A stretch of DNA of 64,000 bases from Apilactobacillus quenuiae (GCF_002994005.1 NZ_POSN01000001.1:363442-427441); one strand, 5' to 3'; shown: positions 1 through 9,487, numbered from the stretch's first letter. Notes: generated from the letters alone by a model not told the origin. Translations and numbers: made by a program.

Positions 1-1123
1 TAGTACCGTTTTCAATAGCAACAGGCTTAGTTAACTTAACGTTAAACTTAGCATTATCACCAGGCATAACCATTTCTACACCATCTTCAAGTGTAATAAC
101 ACCTGTAACATCAGTTGTATGGAAATAGAATTGAGGACGGTAGTTTGAGAAGAATGGAGTATGACGTCCACCTTCTTCTTTACTTAAAGCATAAACTTGT
201 GCTTCAAATTCAGTATGAGTCTTGATTGAACCAGGAGCAGCAACAACTTGTCCACGAACAACTTGATCACGGTTTACACCACGAAGTAACATACCAACGT
301 TATCTCCAGCTTCACCTTCATCAAGAGTCTTACGGAACATTTCAAGACCAGTAACAGTAGTCTTAACAATGTCTTCTACAAGACCGATAACTTCAACGTC
401 GTCTCCAACTTTAACAACACCACGATCGATACGACCAGAAGCAACAGTACCACGACCAGTGATAGTAAATACATCTTCAACTGGTAATAGTAAAGGTTTT
501 GAATCATCACGTTGTGGAGTTGGAATATATTCATCAACGATGTCCATTAAGTGTAAGATAACATCTTTTTGTTCTTGATCGTCTTGTAATGCTTTAAGAG
601 CTGAACCACGAACAACAGGAATATCATCACCTGGGTAATCGTATTCTGAAAGTAATTCACGTACTTCCATTTCAACTAAGTCAACTAATTCGTCATCATC
701 AACTAAATCAGTCTTGTTCAAGAATACAACGATATTTTCAACACCAACTTGGCGAGCAAGTAGAATATGTTCACGAGTTTGTGGCATAGGACCATCAGTT
801 GCAGCAACAACTAAAATAGCACCGTCCATTTGAGCAGCACCAGTAATCATATTCTTAACATAGTCAGCATGTCCTGGAGCATCAATATGAGCGTAATGAC
901 GTTTTTCAGTTGAGTATTCAACATGGGCAGTATTAATAGTAATACCACGTTCTTGTTCTTCTGGAGCAGCATCAATTTGTGCATAATCTTCAGCGCTAGC
1001 TAAACCTTTTTCTGATAGCACTTTAGTGATAGCTGCAGTTAAAGTAGTTTTACCATGATCAATATGGCCAATAGTACCAATATTTACATGGGGTTTTGTT
1101 CTTTCATAATGTTCTTTTGCCAT
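1..1123 (-). CDS. tuf: Elongation factor Tu (3' end outside window)
   Basis: GTPase that delivers aminoacyl-tRNA to the ribosomal A site. The reverse strand opens [20 protein letters not shown], with the P-loop GHVDHGKT at about residues 19-26, DAPGH as the second nucleotide motif and NKTD as the base-specificity motif. About 374 of the usual ~396 residues are inside the window, so only the extreme C terminus of domain 3 is missing. ATG is preceded by a perfect AGGAGG at 1133-1138. Identification is certain from protein conservation. The gene has its own promoter-like element in the 195-bp gap upstream, so it is probably transcribed separately from the TPR/RNase J2 pair. Confidence 0.98.
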   Translation of the reverse strand, partial: MAKEHYERTKPHVNIGTIGHIDHGKTTLTAAITKVLSEKGLASAEDYAQIDAAPEEQERGITINTAHVEYSTEKRHYAHIDAPGHADYVKNMITGAAQMDGAILVVAATDGPMPQTREHILLARQVGVENIVVFLNKTDLVDDDELVDLVEMEVRELLSEYDYPGDDIPVVRGSALKALQDDQEQKDVILHLMDIVDEYIPTPQRDDSKPLLLPVEDVFTITGRGTVASGRIDRGVVKVGDDVEVIGLVEDIVKTTVTGLEMFRKTLDEGEAGDNVGMLLRGVNRDQVVRGQVVAAPGSIKTHTEFEAQVYALSKEEGGRHTPFFSNYRPQFYFHTTDVTGVITLEDGVEMVMPGDNAKFNVKLTKPVAIENGT

Positions 1124-1188
1124 TTATGAAAACCTCCTATAAATTCGAAAGATTTACATTGAATTAATACAATGTATCTTTATGAGTT

Positions 1189-1216
1189 ATTATACTACAT
1201 CTTCTCAAAAAGACAA
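1189..1216 (-). promoter_or_regulatory. Putative tuf promoter
   Basis: On the minus strand a perfect TATAAT (1194-1189) is preceded after 16 bases by TTGTCT (1216-1211), a partial -35. It lies about 66 bp before the tuf start codon in the intergenic gap. The -10 is convincing and the -35 is weak. Confidence 0.5.
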
Positions 1217-1318
1217 AATAACATATCAATCTCAAGAAGAATTCTTTTAATATTATAGCTACTGTATTTTTATTTGTAAACACTTAAATAGCATTTTTAC
1301 TGTAAGTTTAACAATAAT

Positions 1319-2248
1319 CTAATTAATTTCATCAAATTTATTAATTATAAGAGATATTAACTTATAATAATTGTTTTTTTTAGTAAATTTATTATTTTTA
1401 TTAGATAAAAATAAATCAATAGATAAATTATACCAATCATCTACATTTTTAATGATTTGTTCATTTAAAGGATATAAAGTAATGCTCTGATATTCAAAAT
1501 AAGATTTAACTTTTAAATATAAAATTGGATTTTTATTAGAATAATCATCATCAAGTTTAGACATAATTTTATTGTATGAATCTAATTTAGATAACGGTTT
1601 TAATTCCTTCATATTAACTGAATATACATCATCGTCTATCCATCTAATACTAATAGTATCTTGATAATTAATTTTTCTTAAAGTATCTATCAACTCAGAC
1701 TTAATATTTTCTTGAACAAAGGGATCCAATAATAAATACTTTGTATAATTAACAAATTTATTTATTGGTAATTTTTCACCTTTTAATAAAGTTTCTTTTT
1801 GTTCATATAAGTTTTTATTAAAACTCATATGATAAAAGTCATTAGATACATTTTTTAAATATGCGGGTTCATTTTCTAAAACTATTTTTTCTTCTTTATT
1901 AATAACATTTATAGAAATGTCATACCACTCTTTGGATAAATAGTGAATTTGTTCGACTATTTCTCTAGATTTTATAAACTCTTTATTCTTTACTAAAACT
2001 AATATTAATAATTTAAAGTCAGAAAATGAGCGCAAGAAATCATTAACATTATCGTAAGCAACTTTTTTAGCATCAATCAGTTGCTTATTAAAAAAATAAC
2101 ATTTTGTTAATAATGTTGTTACTGGAAACCCTTCTTTACCATCATAAAGGGGTATTAACTTATTAATTGCTTCTTGAAAATTATTTTGTTCAATATCTAA
2201 TTTAGATTCATCGATAAGTTCTTTATTAGATGAATTATTTTCGTTCAT
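1319..2248 (-). CDS. Hypothetical TPR-like helical repeat protein
   Basis: A 309-residue soluble protein, with no signal peptide or membrane segment. It is rich in Asn, Lys and Ile and predicted largely helical. The N-terminal part (residues ~10-110) shows the spacing of degenerate tetratricopeptide helices such as ELIDESKLDIEQNNFQEAI and LLTKCYFFNKQLIDAKKVAY, which suggests a protein-binding scaffold. It starts 9 bp after the RNase J2 stop and is therefore almost surely co-transcribed with it. A TPR-type protein next to RNase J2 and upstream of tuf is a familiar lactobacillar arrangement, but I do not know a demonstrated function. No catalytic motif is visible. Confidence 0.75.
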   Translation of the reverse strand: MNENNSSNKELIDESKLDIEQNNFQEAINKLIPLYDGKEGFPVTTLLTKCYFFNKQLIDAKKVAYDNVNDFLRSFSDFKLLILVLVKNKEFIKSREIVEQIHYLSKEWYDISINVINKEEKIVLENEPAYLKNVSNDFYHMSFNKNLYEQKETLLKGEKLPINKFVNYTKYLLLDPFVQENIKSELIDTLRKINYQDTISIRWIDDDVYSVNMKELKPLSKLDSYNKIMSKLDDDYSNKNPILYLKVKSYFEYQSITLYPLNEQIIKNVDDWYNLSIDLFLSNKNNKFTKKNNYYKLISLIINKFDEIN

Positions 2249-2257
2249 TTAAAACAC

Positions 2258-3979
2258 CTATTTTTTAATTTCACTATAACGCTTTTTGAAGCTGTGCTTA
2301 TTTCTTCTATGATGTTGGTTAACTTCCATAATAACAGGTAGTATAACCGGTCTACGTTTTGTCTTATCAAACAAGAAGTGACTAATTTGTTCTCTAACAG
2401 CCTGTTTCAAATGGCTCCAATCAAATTCTTTATTATCTAAATTTAATTGAATTGTTTTAGAAACAATTTGAGAAGCTTCATTCATCAATTCCTTATTAGA
2501 TTTAACATAAATAAATCCTCTGGAAGTAATTTTAGGCCTAGATATAATTAATTTTTTCTTACGATCAATTGTAACAACAATAATAAAAATTCCATCTTCA
2601 GAAAGAACTTTTCTATCTCTTAGAACAATATTTCCAATATCTCCTATACCAATACCATCAATCATAGTATTACCAGCTTCAACTGAACTACCACGATGAA
2701 TTTTTACACCATCATACTCAGCAACGTCTCCCTTATTCATTAAAAGGATATGTTGGTCATCGATGCCTAGTTCGTTAGCTGTTTGTCTATGTGCTTCCAT
2801 CATCATATATTCTCCATTAACTGGAATAACATACTCCGGATTTAATAAATCAATAAGCATTTGTAAATCTTCGTCACTAGCATGATTAGAAATATTCAAA
2901 TCATCAGAAATTGTTTTAACTTCACCATCAGCTCGATAAACCATATCTCTAGTTTTAGCCATAGTATTATCTAAAGCAGGTGATGGTGTAGTAGTGATTA
3001 AAACAATGTCACCAGAAATTAAATTAACACTTTTTTCTTTTTGAGATGCCATTCTTTGAATTACTTTAATTGGCTCTCCAACCGGATTGGTTTCCAAAAT
3101 AACAATTTCATTTTTAGATAACTCATTCATTTCTTTAACAGATTGAATAATCATATCTTCATCAGGTAATACAAGATATCCCATATCCAGTGCAGCAATC
3201 ACAGTTTTAGATAAATCATGTCCAATATATATTTTTCGATCAGTTTTATAAGCAGCATCAAATACTTGTTGTAATCTTAAAATGTTAGCAGAATTAGCGG
3301 CTACAATGATTCTTTCATCATTGTCTTTAAATACATCAAAAATATATTTTTCAACTTTTAATTCACTGTCCATTGGATAAGGATTATCAGCATTTTCTGA
3401 GTCACTTAATAAAGCAATAACCTTTTTATCGCCTACTCTTGCAATGTCACCATATGAAGTTCTATATTCACCCTTAAGAGCAGGATCAAATTTAAAATCT
3501 CCAGTATATACAATTTGTCCCTCATCAACTGAAAGTACAATCCCCATAGAATCTGGAATTGAATAGCTAGTCTTAAAGAATGTAACAGTGACATCATCAA
3601 ATATAATTTCACTTTTCGAATTAATAACATTAAAATCATCAAAATTCTTTGAGTTTGGATTATCCTTGATGGCATTTTTAGCCAATTCAATTGTTAATTT
3701 TGAGCCAAAGATAGGTACATTAAATTCACTTAAAAAATATGGTAAAGCACCAATAGAATCAGCTTGTCCATTAGATAAAAATATTCCTACTATCTTATCC
3801 TTATTATCTTCTAAGTATGAAAAATCAGGAATAACTACATCAATTCCTAACATTCCATTGTCAGGATACTTTAAGCCACAGTCTAAAATATAAATTCCAT
3901 CATTAATTTCTACGGCATATAAATTTTTACCATCTTCCCTAACGCCACCTAAGGGAATAATTTTTATACTACTTTTCAT
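2258..3979 (-). CDS. rnjB: Ribonuclease J2-type protein with degenerate active site
   Basis: 573-residue beta-CASP metallo-beta-lactamase-fold protein, full length for the RNase J family and colinear with the intact J1 at 18612-20294. Family role: with RNase J1 it forms the 5'-3' exonuclease/endonuclease of mRNA decay and rRNA maturation. The zinc motif, THGHEDH in J1 (residues 75-81), is here SNGQADS (69-75). The later ligand blocks are also changed: TTHSIPD is [17 protein letters not shown] is NISNHASDEDL, and PIHGEYRM is PVNGEYMM. Most metal ligands are therefore gone, and the protein is best read as a non-catalytic partner of J1. ATG start with GAGGTG upstream. It forms a two-gene unit with the TPR-like gene. 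Confidence 0.93.
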   Translation of the reverse strand: MKSSIKIIPLGGVREDGKNLYAVEINDGIYILDCGLKYPDNGMLGIDVVIPDFSYLEDNKDKIVGIFLSNGQADSIGALPYFLSEFNVPIFGSKLTIELAKNAIKDNPNSKNFDDFNVINSKSEIIFDDVTVTFFKTSYSIPDSMGIVLSVDEGQIVYTGDFKFDPALKGEYRTSYGDIARVGDKKVIALLSDSENADNPYPMDSELKVEKYIFDVFKDNDERIIVAANSANILRLQQVFDAAYKTDRKIYIGHDLSKTVIAALDMGYLVLPDEDMIIQSVKEMNELSKNEIVILETNPVGEPIKVIQRMASQKEKSVNLISGDIVLITTTPSPALDNTMAKTRDMVYRADGEVKTISDDLNISNHASDEDLQMLIDLLNPEYVIPVNGEYMMMEAHRQTANELGIDDQHILLMNKGDVAEYDGVKIHRGSSVEAGNTMIDGIGIGDIGNIVLRDRKVLSEDGIFIIVVTIDRKKKLIISRPKITSRGFIYVKSNKELMNEASQIVSKTIQLNLDNKEFDWSHLKQAVREQISHFLFDKTKRRPVILPVIMEVNQHHRRNKHSFKKRYSEIKK

Positions 3980-4121
3980 AATTCACCTCATGATATAAAC
4001 AAATTTCAACTTTTATTTTTGGAAATTAAAATATCCAAATACGAACAAAATATAACTTATTATAGTGTATCATATTTTATATTTTTTAATAACTGTTTTA
4101 ATTTTATAAAATAATATGTAT

Positions 4122-4160
4122 AAAAAAAGATGGAACTAAAAAATAGTTCCATCTTTCTTT
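4122..4160 (-). terminator. Rho-independent terminator of rpsO
   Basis: Hairpin with 12-bp arms (4126-4137 pairing 4145-4156; core AAGATGGAACT) followed on the minus strand by a T run. It lies directly after the rpsO stop codon and separates rpsO from rnjB. Confidence 0.9.
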
Positions 4161-4164
4161 TTTA

Positions 4165-4434
4165 TTAACGACGTAAGCCTAAGCTCTTAATTAAATCACG
4201 GTAACGAATAACATCTTTATTACGTAAGTAACGTAATAAATTACGACGATGCCCAATTTTCTTCATCAAACCACGTTGTGAATGAAAATCTTTTTTGTTA
4301 GCCTTCATATGCTTATTAATTTCAGTAATATCTGCAGTTAATACAGCAATTTGTACTTCAGCAGAACCAGTATCACCATCATGACGAGCATATTTTTTGA
4401 TAATATCATTTTTATTAGCTTGTGTAAGTGCCAT
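4165..4434 (-). CDS. rpsO: 30S ribosomal protein S15
   Basis: 89-residue S15, normal length, ending in [12 protein letters not shown]. It binds 16S rRNA helices 20-22 early in assembly of the 30S platform. An ATG two codons further upstream (4440) is possible, but the AGGTGG Shine-Dalgarno is only 3 nt from it and 9 nt from the ATG at 4434, and the family begins MALTQ, so 4434 is preferred. Monocistronic, with its own terminator and a promoter about 100 bp upstream. The ~95-nt leader is long enough for S15 autoregulation, which is known in other bacteria, but I could not identify the structure. Confidence 0.97.
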   Translation of the reverse strand: MALTQANKNDIIKKYARHDGDTGSAEVQIAVLTADITEINKHMKANKKDFHSQRGLMKKIGHRRNLLRYLRNKDVIRYRDLIKSLGLRR

Positions 4435-4538
4435 ATACATTTCCCACCTTTCAAATCATATAAAATATACCTTAAACTGAGTAATACGTAAAGTGAGATA
4501 ACGTTAAGACTAAGTTTAGGTAATCATTTACATATGTA

Positions 4539-4567
4539 ATATTACTATGTTATAAATAAATTATCAA
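4539..4567 (-). promoter_or_regulatory. Putative rpsO promoter
   Basis: Minus strand TTGATA (4567-4562), 17-bp spacer, TAATAT (4544-4539). The -35 matches 5/6 and the -10 matches 4/6. It would give a leader of roughly 95 nt. Confidence 0.45.
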
Positions 4568-4609
4568 GGAAAATATTAAATTTAAAGAAATGCAATTATG
4601 ATAATACTA

Positions 4610-4638
4610 TTGCATTTGTATACTGTATTTTGTATAAT
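4610..4638 (+). promoter_or_regulatory. Putative rpsT promoter
   Basis: TTGCAT (4610-4615), exactly 17 bp, then a perfect TATAAT (4633-4638), about 60 bp before the rpsT start. Spacing and position are ideal. It is divergent from the rpsO promoter. Confidence 0.7.
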
Positions 4639-4698
4639 AAAAGTCGTTGAAATTTGAGGATTTTTGTTAAAATTCGATATTTTATGGAGGTGAATTTC

Positions 4699-4950
4699 AT
4701 GCCTGTTATCAAATCTGCTATTGAACGTGTTAAAACAAACGAAAAAGCAAATAAACGTAACGCATCTCAATTAAGTAAAATGAGAACTGCTGTTAAGAAG
4801 TTTGAAAAAGCTGAAGATAAGGGTGCTGACAATCTTGAAGAATTATTCAACAATGCTGTTAGTGCTTTAGATCATGCAAGCTCAAAAGGTTTAATCAAGC
4901 CAAATAAGGCTGCACGTAACAAGTCTCGTTTAGCTGGAATGATGAAATAA
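4699..4950 (+). CDS. rpsT: 30S ribosomal protein S20
   Basis: 83-residue basic helical protein [20 protein letters not shown]..., typical of S20, which binds the 5' domain of 16S rRNA. The frame is open to an upstream ATG at 4654, but GGAGG at 4686-4690 sits 8 nt before the ATG at 4699 and the family begins here, so the short form is right. Monocistronic: it has a strong promoter upstream and a strong hairpin terminator 25 bp downstream. Confidence 0.97.
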   Translation: MPVIKSAIERVKTNEKANKRNASQLSKMRTAVKKFEKAEDKGADNLEELFNNAVSALDHASSKGLIKPNKAARNKSRLAGMMK

Positions 4951-4974
4951 TAAAGAAAATATAATTTTATATTT

Positions 4975-5019
4975 TCAAAAAGGGTCAACTATATTAAATA
5001 TAGTTGGCCCTTTTATTTT
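4975..5019. terminator. Bidirectional terminator between rpsT and holA
   Basis: 13-bp stem (GGGTCAACTATAT pairing ATATAGTTGGCCC with one T-G pair) with T-rich tails on both strands. It ends rpsT on the plus strand and the holA/com transcript on the minus strand. Confidence 0.9.
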
Positions 5020-5021
5020 AA

Positions 5022-6044
5022 TTAATTAATGAATTTAATCATAAACATCTCAAATAACAAATCAGCAGGTTTTTGGGTAGACTTCATTTGCTTTTCTATA
5101 TCTACAAGCCCTAAATAAGCTCTCGATAATTTTTTATAATTATATTTTTTTACTGTTTGCAAAGCTAATTTAATTCTATAGGGATGAATCTTTAATTTAC
5201 TAGCCAGTTTGCCTTGACTATATCCCTTTTTAGCCATAATTTTGACTTGAATTAACAATCTAAATTGACTTAGTAATATAGCATTTATTTGTAAAGGTTC
5301 GTTACTTCCATTAATTAATTCATGATATAAATTAATCGATTTATTAACATTATTATTTATTACATAATTGACTAAATCAAAAACATTCTGATCTAATGAC
5401 TTAGTAACAACTTTATTTACATCGTTAATACTAATTAATTTATTATTATAACAGTATAAAAACAACTTTGATAGCTCACTCATTGCGTTAGAAAAATCAT
5501 TAGAAGTCATTTGTAACAATTTATCTAACGCATTTTGCTCTATTTTATAACCCTTATCATTAACATTAGAACCCAAGTAATTTTTAATTTCAGTTTCAGA
5601 AATGTTACTTAAATCAATTATTTCAGAATTCTTTTTAATTGCTTTATTTATTTTTTTTCTAGAGTCTAACTTGTCATAAGGAGCAATGATTAGCAAAATA
5701 GTACTATCTTGAGGACTATCAACATAGCTAGTAAAGCTATCCACGTCTTGATCTATTTTATCTTTACCATGACTCCCTGTTAAAAAGTAAGGATTATTAA
5801 TAATAACTAATCTTTTTTCGCCAAAAAAAGGTAATGACATTGCATCTTCAATAGCATTTGAAACATTAGTCGTTTCCATATCATAATTAGCATAATTCAT
5901 TGTTCTTTCATCTTCAGGAATAAAAGAAAGAAATTTACCTATAAGTTTTTTTATTAAATAGCCCTGCTTTCCTTTAATTAAATATAAAGGCTTAGTATTT
6001 TCACTATTTAAAGATTGAAATAATTCATTAATTTGCAAAATCAT
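5022..6044 (-). CDS. holA: DNA polymerase III delta subunit
   Basis: 340-residue clamp-loader delta subunit, which opens the beta sliding clamp ring. Family features seen are the N-terminal PLYLIKGKQGYLIKK strand-turn region, the AAA-like middle, and the C-terminal segment NAILLSQFRLLIQVK...KLASKLKIHPYRIKLALQ typical of HolA. The frame is open to a TTG at 6068, but the ATG at 6044 overlaps the comEC stop in an ATGA arrangement and is preferred. Translation is probably coupled to comEC. The order comEC-holA-(rpsT) is conserved in Firmicutes. Confidence 0.93.
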   Translation of the reverse strand: MILQINELFQSLNSENTKPLYLIKGKQGYLIKKLIGKFLSFIPEDERTMNYANYDMETTNVSNAIEDAMSLPFFGEKRLVIINNPYFLTGSHGKDKIDQDVDSFTSYVDSPQDSTILLIIAPYDKLDSRKKINKAIKKNSEIIDLSNISETEIKNYLGSNVNDKGYKIEQNALDKLLQMTSNDFSNAMSELSKLFLYCYNNKLISINDVNKVVTKSLDQNVFDLVNYVINNNVNKSINLYHELINGSNEPLQINAILLSQFRLLIQVKIMAKKGYSQGKLASKLKIHPYRIKLALQTVKKYNYKKLSRAYLGLVDIEKQMKSTQKPADLLFEMFMIKFIN

Positions 6045-8164
6045 TCTCCTTTTAAAACTGTTGACCAATAGTTTCCAAAAGCACCATATTTATATGATAT
6101 CATACCTGAATCTTGCGTATTAAAATAAGATAAATTATATCTATGAAGTTTATCCAAAACATCTTTATTGGGATGATTATATCGATTATTTCTACCAGCA
6201 GATATTATAGATAACTTAGGATGAATGAACTGCAAAAATTCATCACTACTAGAATTTTTGCTTCCGTGATGCCCTAATTTCAAAACATCAGCTTTCAAAT
6301 CAGGATATCTACGAATTATATCTTTCTCACCCTCTTGACCCAAATCACCCATAAACAAAAAGTTAATTCCTCCTTGTTTGGTGCCTAAAACAATAGAATC
6401 TTCATTATTACCTAATCCTGATTTAAAAGGATGATAAATATAAAATGGAAAATTAGATATATGCATATCATTTTTAATAAAGGTTACTTGAGTATTAATT
6501 ATATTAGGTAATATTTTTCTCATAAAATTTTTATTATTGTTAGTTCCAATACCAATAAACAGCCTTTTAACTTTCAATTTACTAAGAATACTAGATACAT
6601 CACCAGTATGATCTGCATCTTGATGTGTCAAAACTAAATTATCTATATAATTAATACCAATACTTTTCAAATAATTAATAGAGGTTCTTGGCGCCTGATA
6701 TTTAAATTTATTAGATTTATTAAATTGTATTTTTCCTCCAGTATCAATCATAGTAATAGATTTATTAAATGGTTCTCTAATTAAAAAGCTATCACCCTGG
6801 CCTACATCAAAAGTTGTGACTTCACCATAAAATGGAAAATGTATAAAGACGTAAAAAGATACATAAATGAAAATTAACAGAAGTAGCTTTTTATGAGAAT
6901 AATTGGCGATCAATAATAAAGTCATAAGAAATAAAATGAAACATATACATATATTTGGTTTACCAAATATAATGTTACCCGGTAATGTTCCTATAAAATT
7001 CACTAAGTTATCAAATAATTGTAAAAGCATTGCAGTAAATTTTCCAAAAATTGGCAAAATGGGGTGGAGAATCACAGATAAAGTAATAATAGGCATCACA
7101 AAAACAGAAAATATTGGTATAACAATAAAATTAGCTATCATTGTTAAAAGATGCCACTCAAATAACTTATAAATAATAATGGGCAAACTAATTAAATTCA
7201 TCATTATTGTCTGTTTTATTGTAGAAAATTTATTAGTATAGATTAGACCAAAGGATAATAAATAGCTCAATTGACACCCAAACTGTAATAACATTTGCGG
7301 TTGCAAAAATAGATTTATTAGAATGGTTATACTCCATATATCTAAGGATCCCATTTTATTTTTAAACAAACCAAATATAAGTCCTATTTCAACTGATAAT
7401 ATAGATCTCATCAATCCAATTGACGCCCCTGCAATGATAAAAAACATAGGCAACATAAACATTAACAATAATAAATACCGTTCTCTACTAATTCTTAAAT
7501 GAATAAATATCATAGTTAACACACTAACTATATAAAAAACATGTAATCCCGAAATACTAAATAAATGAATTAATCCTAAAGTCTTAACGCCGGAAAGTTC
7601 TTCAGCGAAAGAATCACTCATTTCTCCTAAAAACAAACTATTAAAATAAAGATTTAGTGGTTTAGGTAAAGACTCACCGTAACATAATAATTGTTTTCTA
7701 AAATCATGTAGAATGACAAATATATTTTTACTTTTTAATACATTAACTTTGAATATCTTTTTAATATATATAATCTTATATACATTATTTGATTGATAAT
7801 ATTCCTTAGCATTAAACTCGTTTAAATTAGTGGGTTCATTAATATTCTTAATTTCTCCTTGAATATTTAGATAAAAACTTTTATTAATAGATTTTAAATA
7901 ATTATAATTATCATTACCATATAATAAATATTTACTATTAGAATATATATCTTTAAATACACCACTATATCCATTATATTTAAATTTAATTTGATCCGGA
8001 TGGATCAAAAATTTAAAACTATTCGAAGTGTTATTATTTAAATATTCATCATTGTTAAATTGATTAATACATACAAAACAAAAAAACATTGATATTATTA
8101 TGGAAAATAAACATACTTTTACATTTCTTAAACATAAAATACGTAATAACAATAATAATATCAA
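6041..8164 (-). CDS. comEC: DNA internalization competence protein ComEC/Rec2
   Basis: Polytopic membrane channel that passes single-stranded transforming DNA into the cytoplasm. At 707 residues from the TTG at 8164 it has a periplasmic N-terminal part, the central competence domain with many transmembrane helices (around residues 190-440), and a C-terminal metallo-beta-lactamase domain with FDVGQGDSFLI, THQDADHTGD and LGHHGSKNSSS. TAGGA lies 6 nt before this TTG. However, the same frame stays open 28 codons further upstream, to the base after the comEB stop, and encodes a hydrophobic stretch with FPALVCICISILFF that looks like the usual first helix. The only start there would be ATT at 8248. 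Lies between comEB and holA in one operon. Confidence 0.9.
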   Translation of the reverse strand: MILLLLLRILCLRNVKVCLFSIIISMFFCFVCINQFNNDEYLNNNTSNSFKFLIHPDQIKFKYNGYSGVFKDIYSNSKYLLYGNDNYNYLKSINKSFYLNIQGEIKNINEPTNLNEFNAKEYYQSNNVYKIIYIKKIFKVNVLKSKNIFVILHDFRKQLLCYGESLPKPLNLYFNSLFLGEMSDSFAEELSGVKTLGLIHLFSISGLHVFYIVSVLTMIFIHLRISRERYLLLLMFMLPMFFIIAGASIGLMRSILSVEIGLIFGLFKNKMGSLDIWSITILINLFLQPQMLLQFGCQLSYLLSFGLIYTNKFSTIKQTIMMNLISLPIIIYKLFEWHLLTMIANFIVIPIFSVFVMPIITLSVILHPILPIFGKFTAMLLQLFDNLVNFIGTLPGNIIFGKPNICICFILFLMTLLLIANYSHKKLLLLIFIYVSFYVFIHFPFYGEVTTFDVGQGDSFLIREPFNKSITMIDTGGKIQFNKSNKFKYQAPRTSINYLKSIGINYIDNLVLTHQDADHTGDVSSILSKLKVKRLFIGIGTNNNKNFMRKILPNIINTQVTFIKNDMHISNFPFYIYHPFKSGLGNNEDSIVLGTKQGGINFLFMGDLGQEGEKDIIRRYPDLKADVLKLGHHGSKNSSSDEFLQFIHPKLSIISAGRNNRYNHPNKDVLDKLHRYNLSYFNTQDSGMISYKYGAFGNYWSTVLKGE

Positions 8165-8248
8165 TATAATTCCTAAAAATTTATTGCCAAAAAATAAAAT
8201 ACTTATACATATACAAACTAGCGCCGGAAATATATATAATTTTTTAAT

Positions 8249-8728
8249 TTATTTTGGTAAATAAGAGCTAAATTTAATTTGATTAATAGTTTCAGAATTC
8301 AATTCCACTTTATGCAATTTAACATTTTTAAGTTTAATTAATTCTTTTGCATATTCATCATTATGATAATTTCTTAAATAATTAATCTTAACAATACCAG
8401 CCTGTAATAAAGTTTTAGTGCATTGCAAGCATGGAAAATCAGTCACATAAATTTCTGATCCATCAGTGGCTTCACCAAACTTTGCACATTGAGATATTGC
8501 ATTCATTTCAGCATGAATAGTTCTAATACAGTGACCATCACGCATATAGCATCCAACATCTGTACAATGTTCATCACCCGAAACGGACCCATTATAACCA
8601 CCAGCAATAATTCTACGATCTCTAACTAAAGTAGCACCTACTGACAATCGATTACAAGTACTTCTAGTTGATAACAAAACTGCCTGTAACATAAAATATT
8701 GATCCCAAGGAATTCTTTTTTTACTCAT
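8249..8728 (-). CDS. comEB: ComE operon protein 2, dCMP deaminase family
   Basis: 159-residue zinc cytidine/deoxycytidylate deaminase. The active site is visible as HAEMNAI (His72, Glu74) and PCLQC (Cys100, Cys103). Converts dCMP to dUMP in the family. Its part in competence is uncertain, since in B. subtilis comEB is not needed for DNA uptake. ATG start. Its stop codon directly abuts the open comEC frame. Full length, no anomalies. Confidence 0.95.
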   Translation of the reverse strand: MSKKRIPWDQYFMLQAVLLSTRSTCNRLSVGATLVRDRRIIAGGYNGSVSGDEHCTDVGCYMRDGHCIRTIHAEMNAISQCAKFGEATDGSEIYVTDFPCLQCTKTLLQAGIVKINYLRNYHNDEYAKELIKLKNVKLHKVELNSETINQIKFSSYLPK

Positions 8729-8775
8729 TTTATGTCCACTCCTAAATAATTATTAAATACTATTATATCAAATAA

Positions 8776-9429
8776 TTATACTTCTAAATAATCTTTTAAT
8801 TTCTCAAAAATTTTATCACCAAAACCACTAATTTTCTTTAATTCGTCAATATTTCTAAAACCATTATGCTGATTACGATATTCTATAATTTTATCAGCTT
8901 TTTTTTCCCCAACACTATCCAATTCTTGCAATTGCTTATTATCAGAAGTATTTAAATTAATCTTTTTAGAATCCCCATTTGACAAATTATTATCTGAATT
9001 AGAAGTATTAGCATCTGCATTTATTTTATTTACAATAACAACTTGTTGATCATTTAATTTTTGAGATAGATTAACACTTCTTTGATCAGCAGATTTATTA
9101 AATCCACCAGCATATCTAATAATATTAGTGACTCTGTCATCAGATTTCACTCTGTAAACACCTGGATGTTTAACTTCTCCTTTTATATCTACATAAATTT
9201 CATTATTAATCGAGTCATTAACAGAAGAACTACTAATATAAGATTTACTATTTTGTAAATTTAATGATTCATTATATGAAACTTTTTTATGATTTTTCTG
9301 TACATATACTATAAATGATAATCCTAAAAAAATTAACAACAATAATAACGACATCATAATTTTATGAATGTTATTATTCAATATCTTTTTGATGGTACTA
9401 ATTATGAATTCTAACCTCGTCTTATTCAC
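8776..9429 (-). CDS. comEA: Competence DNA receptor ComEA
   Basis: 217 residues. A cytoplasmic N-terminal tail and one membrane helix (about 24-43, LLLLLIFLGLSFIVYV) anchor an extracellular part with an SLBB-like segment (IYVDIKGEVKHPGVYRV, ~77-93) and a C-terminal helix-hairpin-helix DNA-binding domain (INLNTSDNKQLQELDSVGEK and ISGFGDKIFEKLKDYLEV). Binds incoming double-stranded DNA at the cell surface. GTG start at 9429, preceded by GGGAGG 6-7 nt upstream. It is the first gene of the comEA-EB-EC-holA run and is immediately preceded by a box also found before coiA. Confidence 0.95.
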   Translation of the reverse strand: MNKTRLEFIISTIKKILNNNIHKIMMSLLLLLIFLGLSFIVYVQKNHKKVSYNESLNLQNSKSYISSSSVNDSINNEIYVDIKGEVKHPGVYRVKSDDRVTNIIRYAGGFNKSADQRSVNLSQKLNDQQVVIVNKINADANTSNSDNNLSNGDSKKINLNTSDNKQLQELDSVGEKKADKIIEYRNQHNGFRNIDELKKISGFGDKIFEKLKDYLEV

Positions 9430-9450
9430 CTTTTCCTCCCTTTCAAAATG

Positions 9451-9465
9451 TATATACGAAAAAAG
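9451..9465 (-). promoter_or_regulatory. Candidate competence promoter box upstream of comEA
   Basis: Minus strand reads CTTTTTTCGTATATA, ending 21 nt before the comEA GTG. The same box with one change (CTTTTTTCGTATTTA) lies 19 nt before the inferred coiA start. The T run followed by CGTATA recalls the layout of streptococcal ComX (cin-box, CGAATA) promoters. The T run doubles as the tail of the sepM terminator. Role inferred, not proven. Confidence 0.45.
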
Positions 9466-9487
9466 AACACAAAAAATGTGTTCTTTA
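9459..9487 (-). terminator. Terminator of the coaD-sepM transcript
   Basis: 10-bp stem (9462-9471 with 9477-9486; AAAGAACACA) starting at the sepM stop codon and followed on the minus strand by six T. It separates sepM from comEA. Confidence 0.9.

Noticed and set aside
369-578. Plus-strand ORF in the tuf region
   Set aside because: Antisense shadow of the highly conserved tuf gene, with no ribosome-binding site.
4030-4064. Possible third competence box (GTTCGTATTTGG) and TATAAT before rnjB
   Set aside because: No T6 run, the distance to the gene is larger and RNase J2 is not a competence gene; the -35 of the TATAAT is absent. Treated as background.
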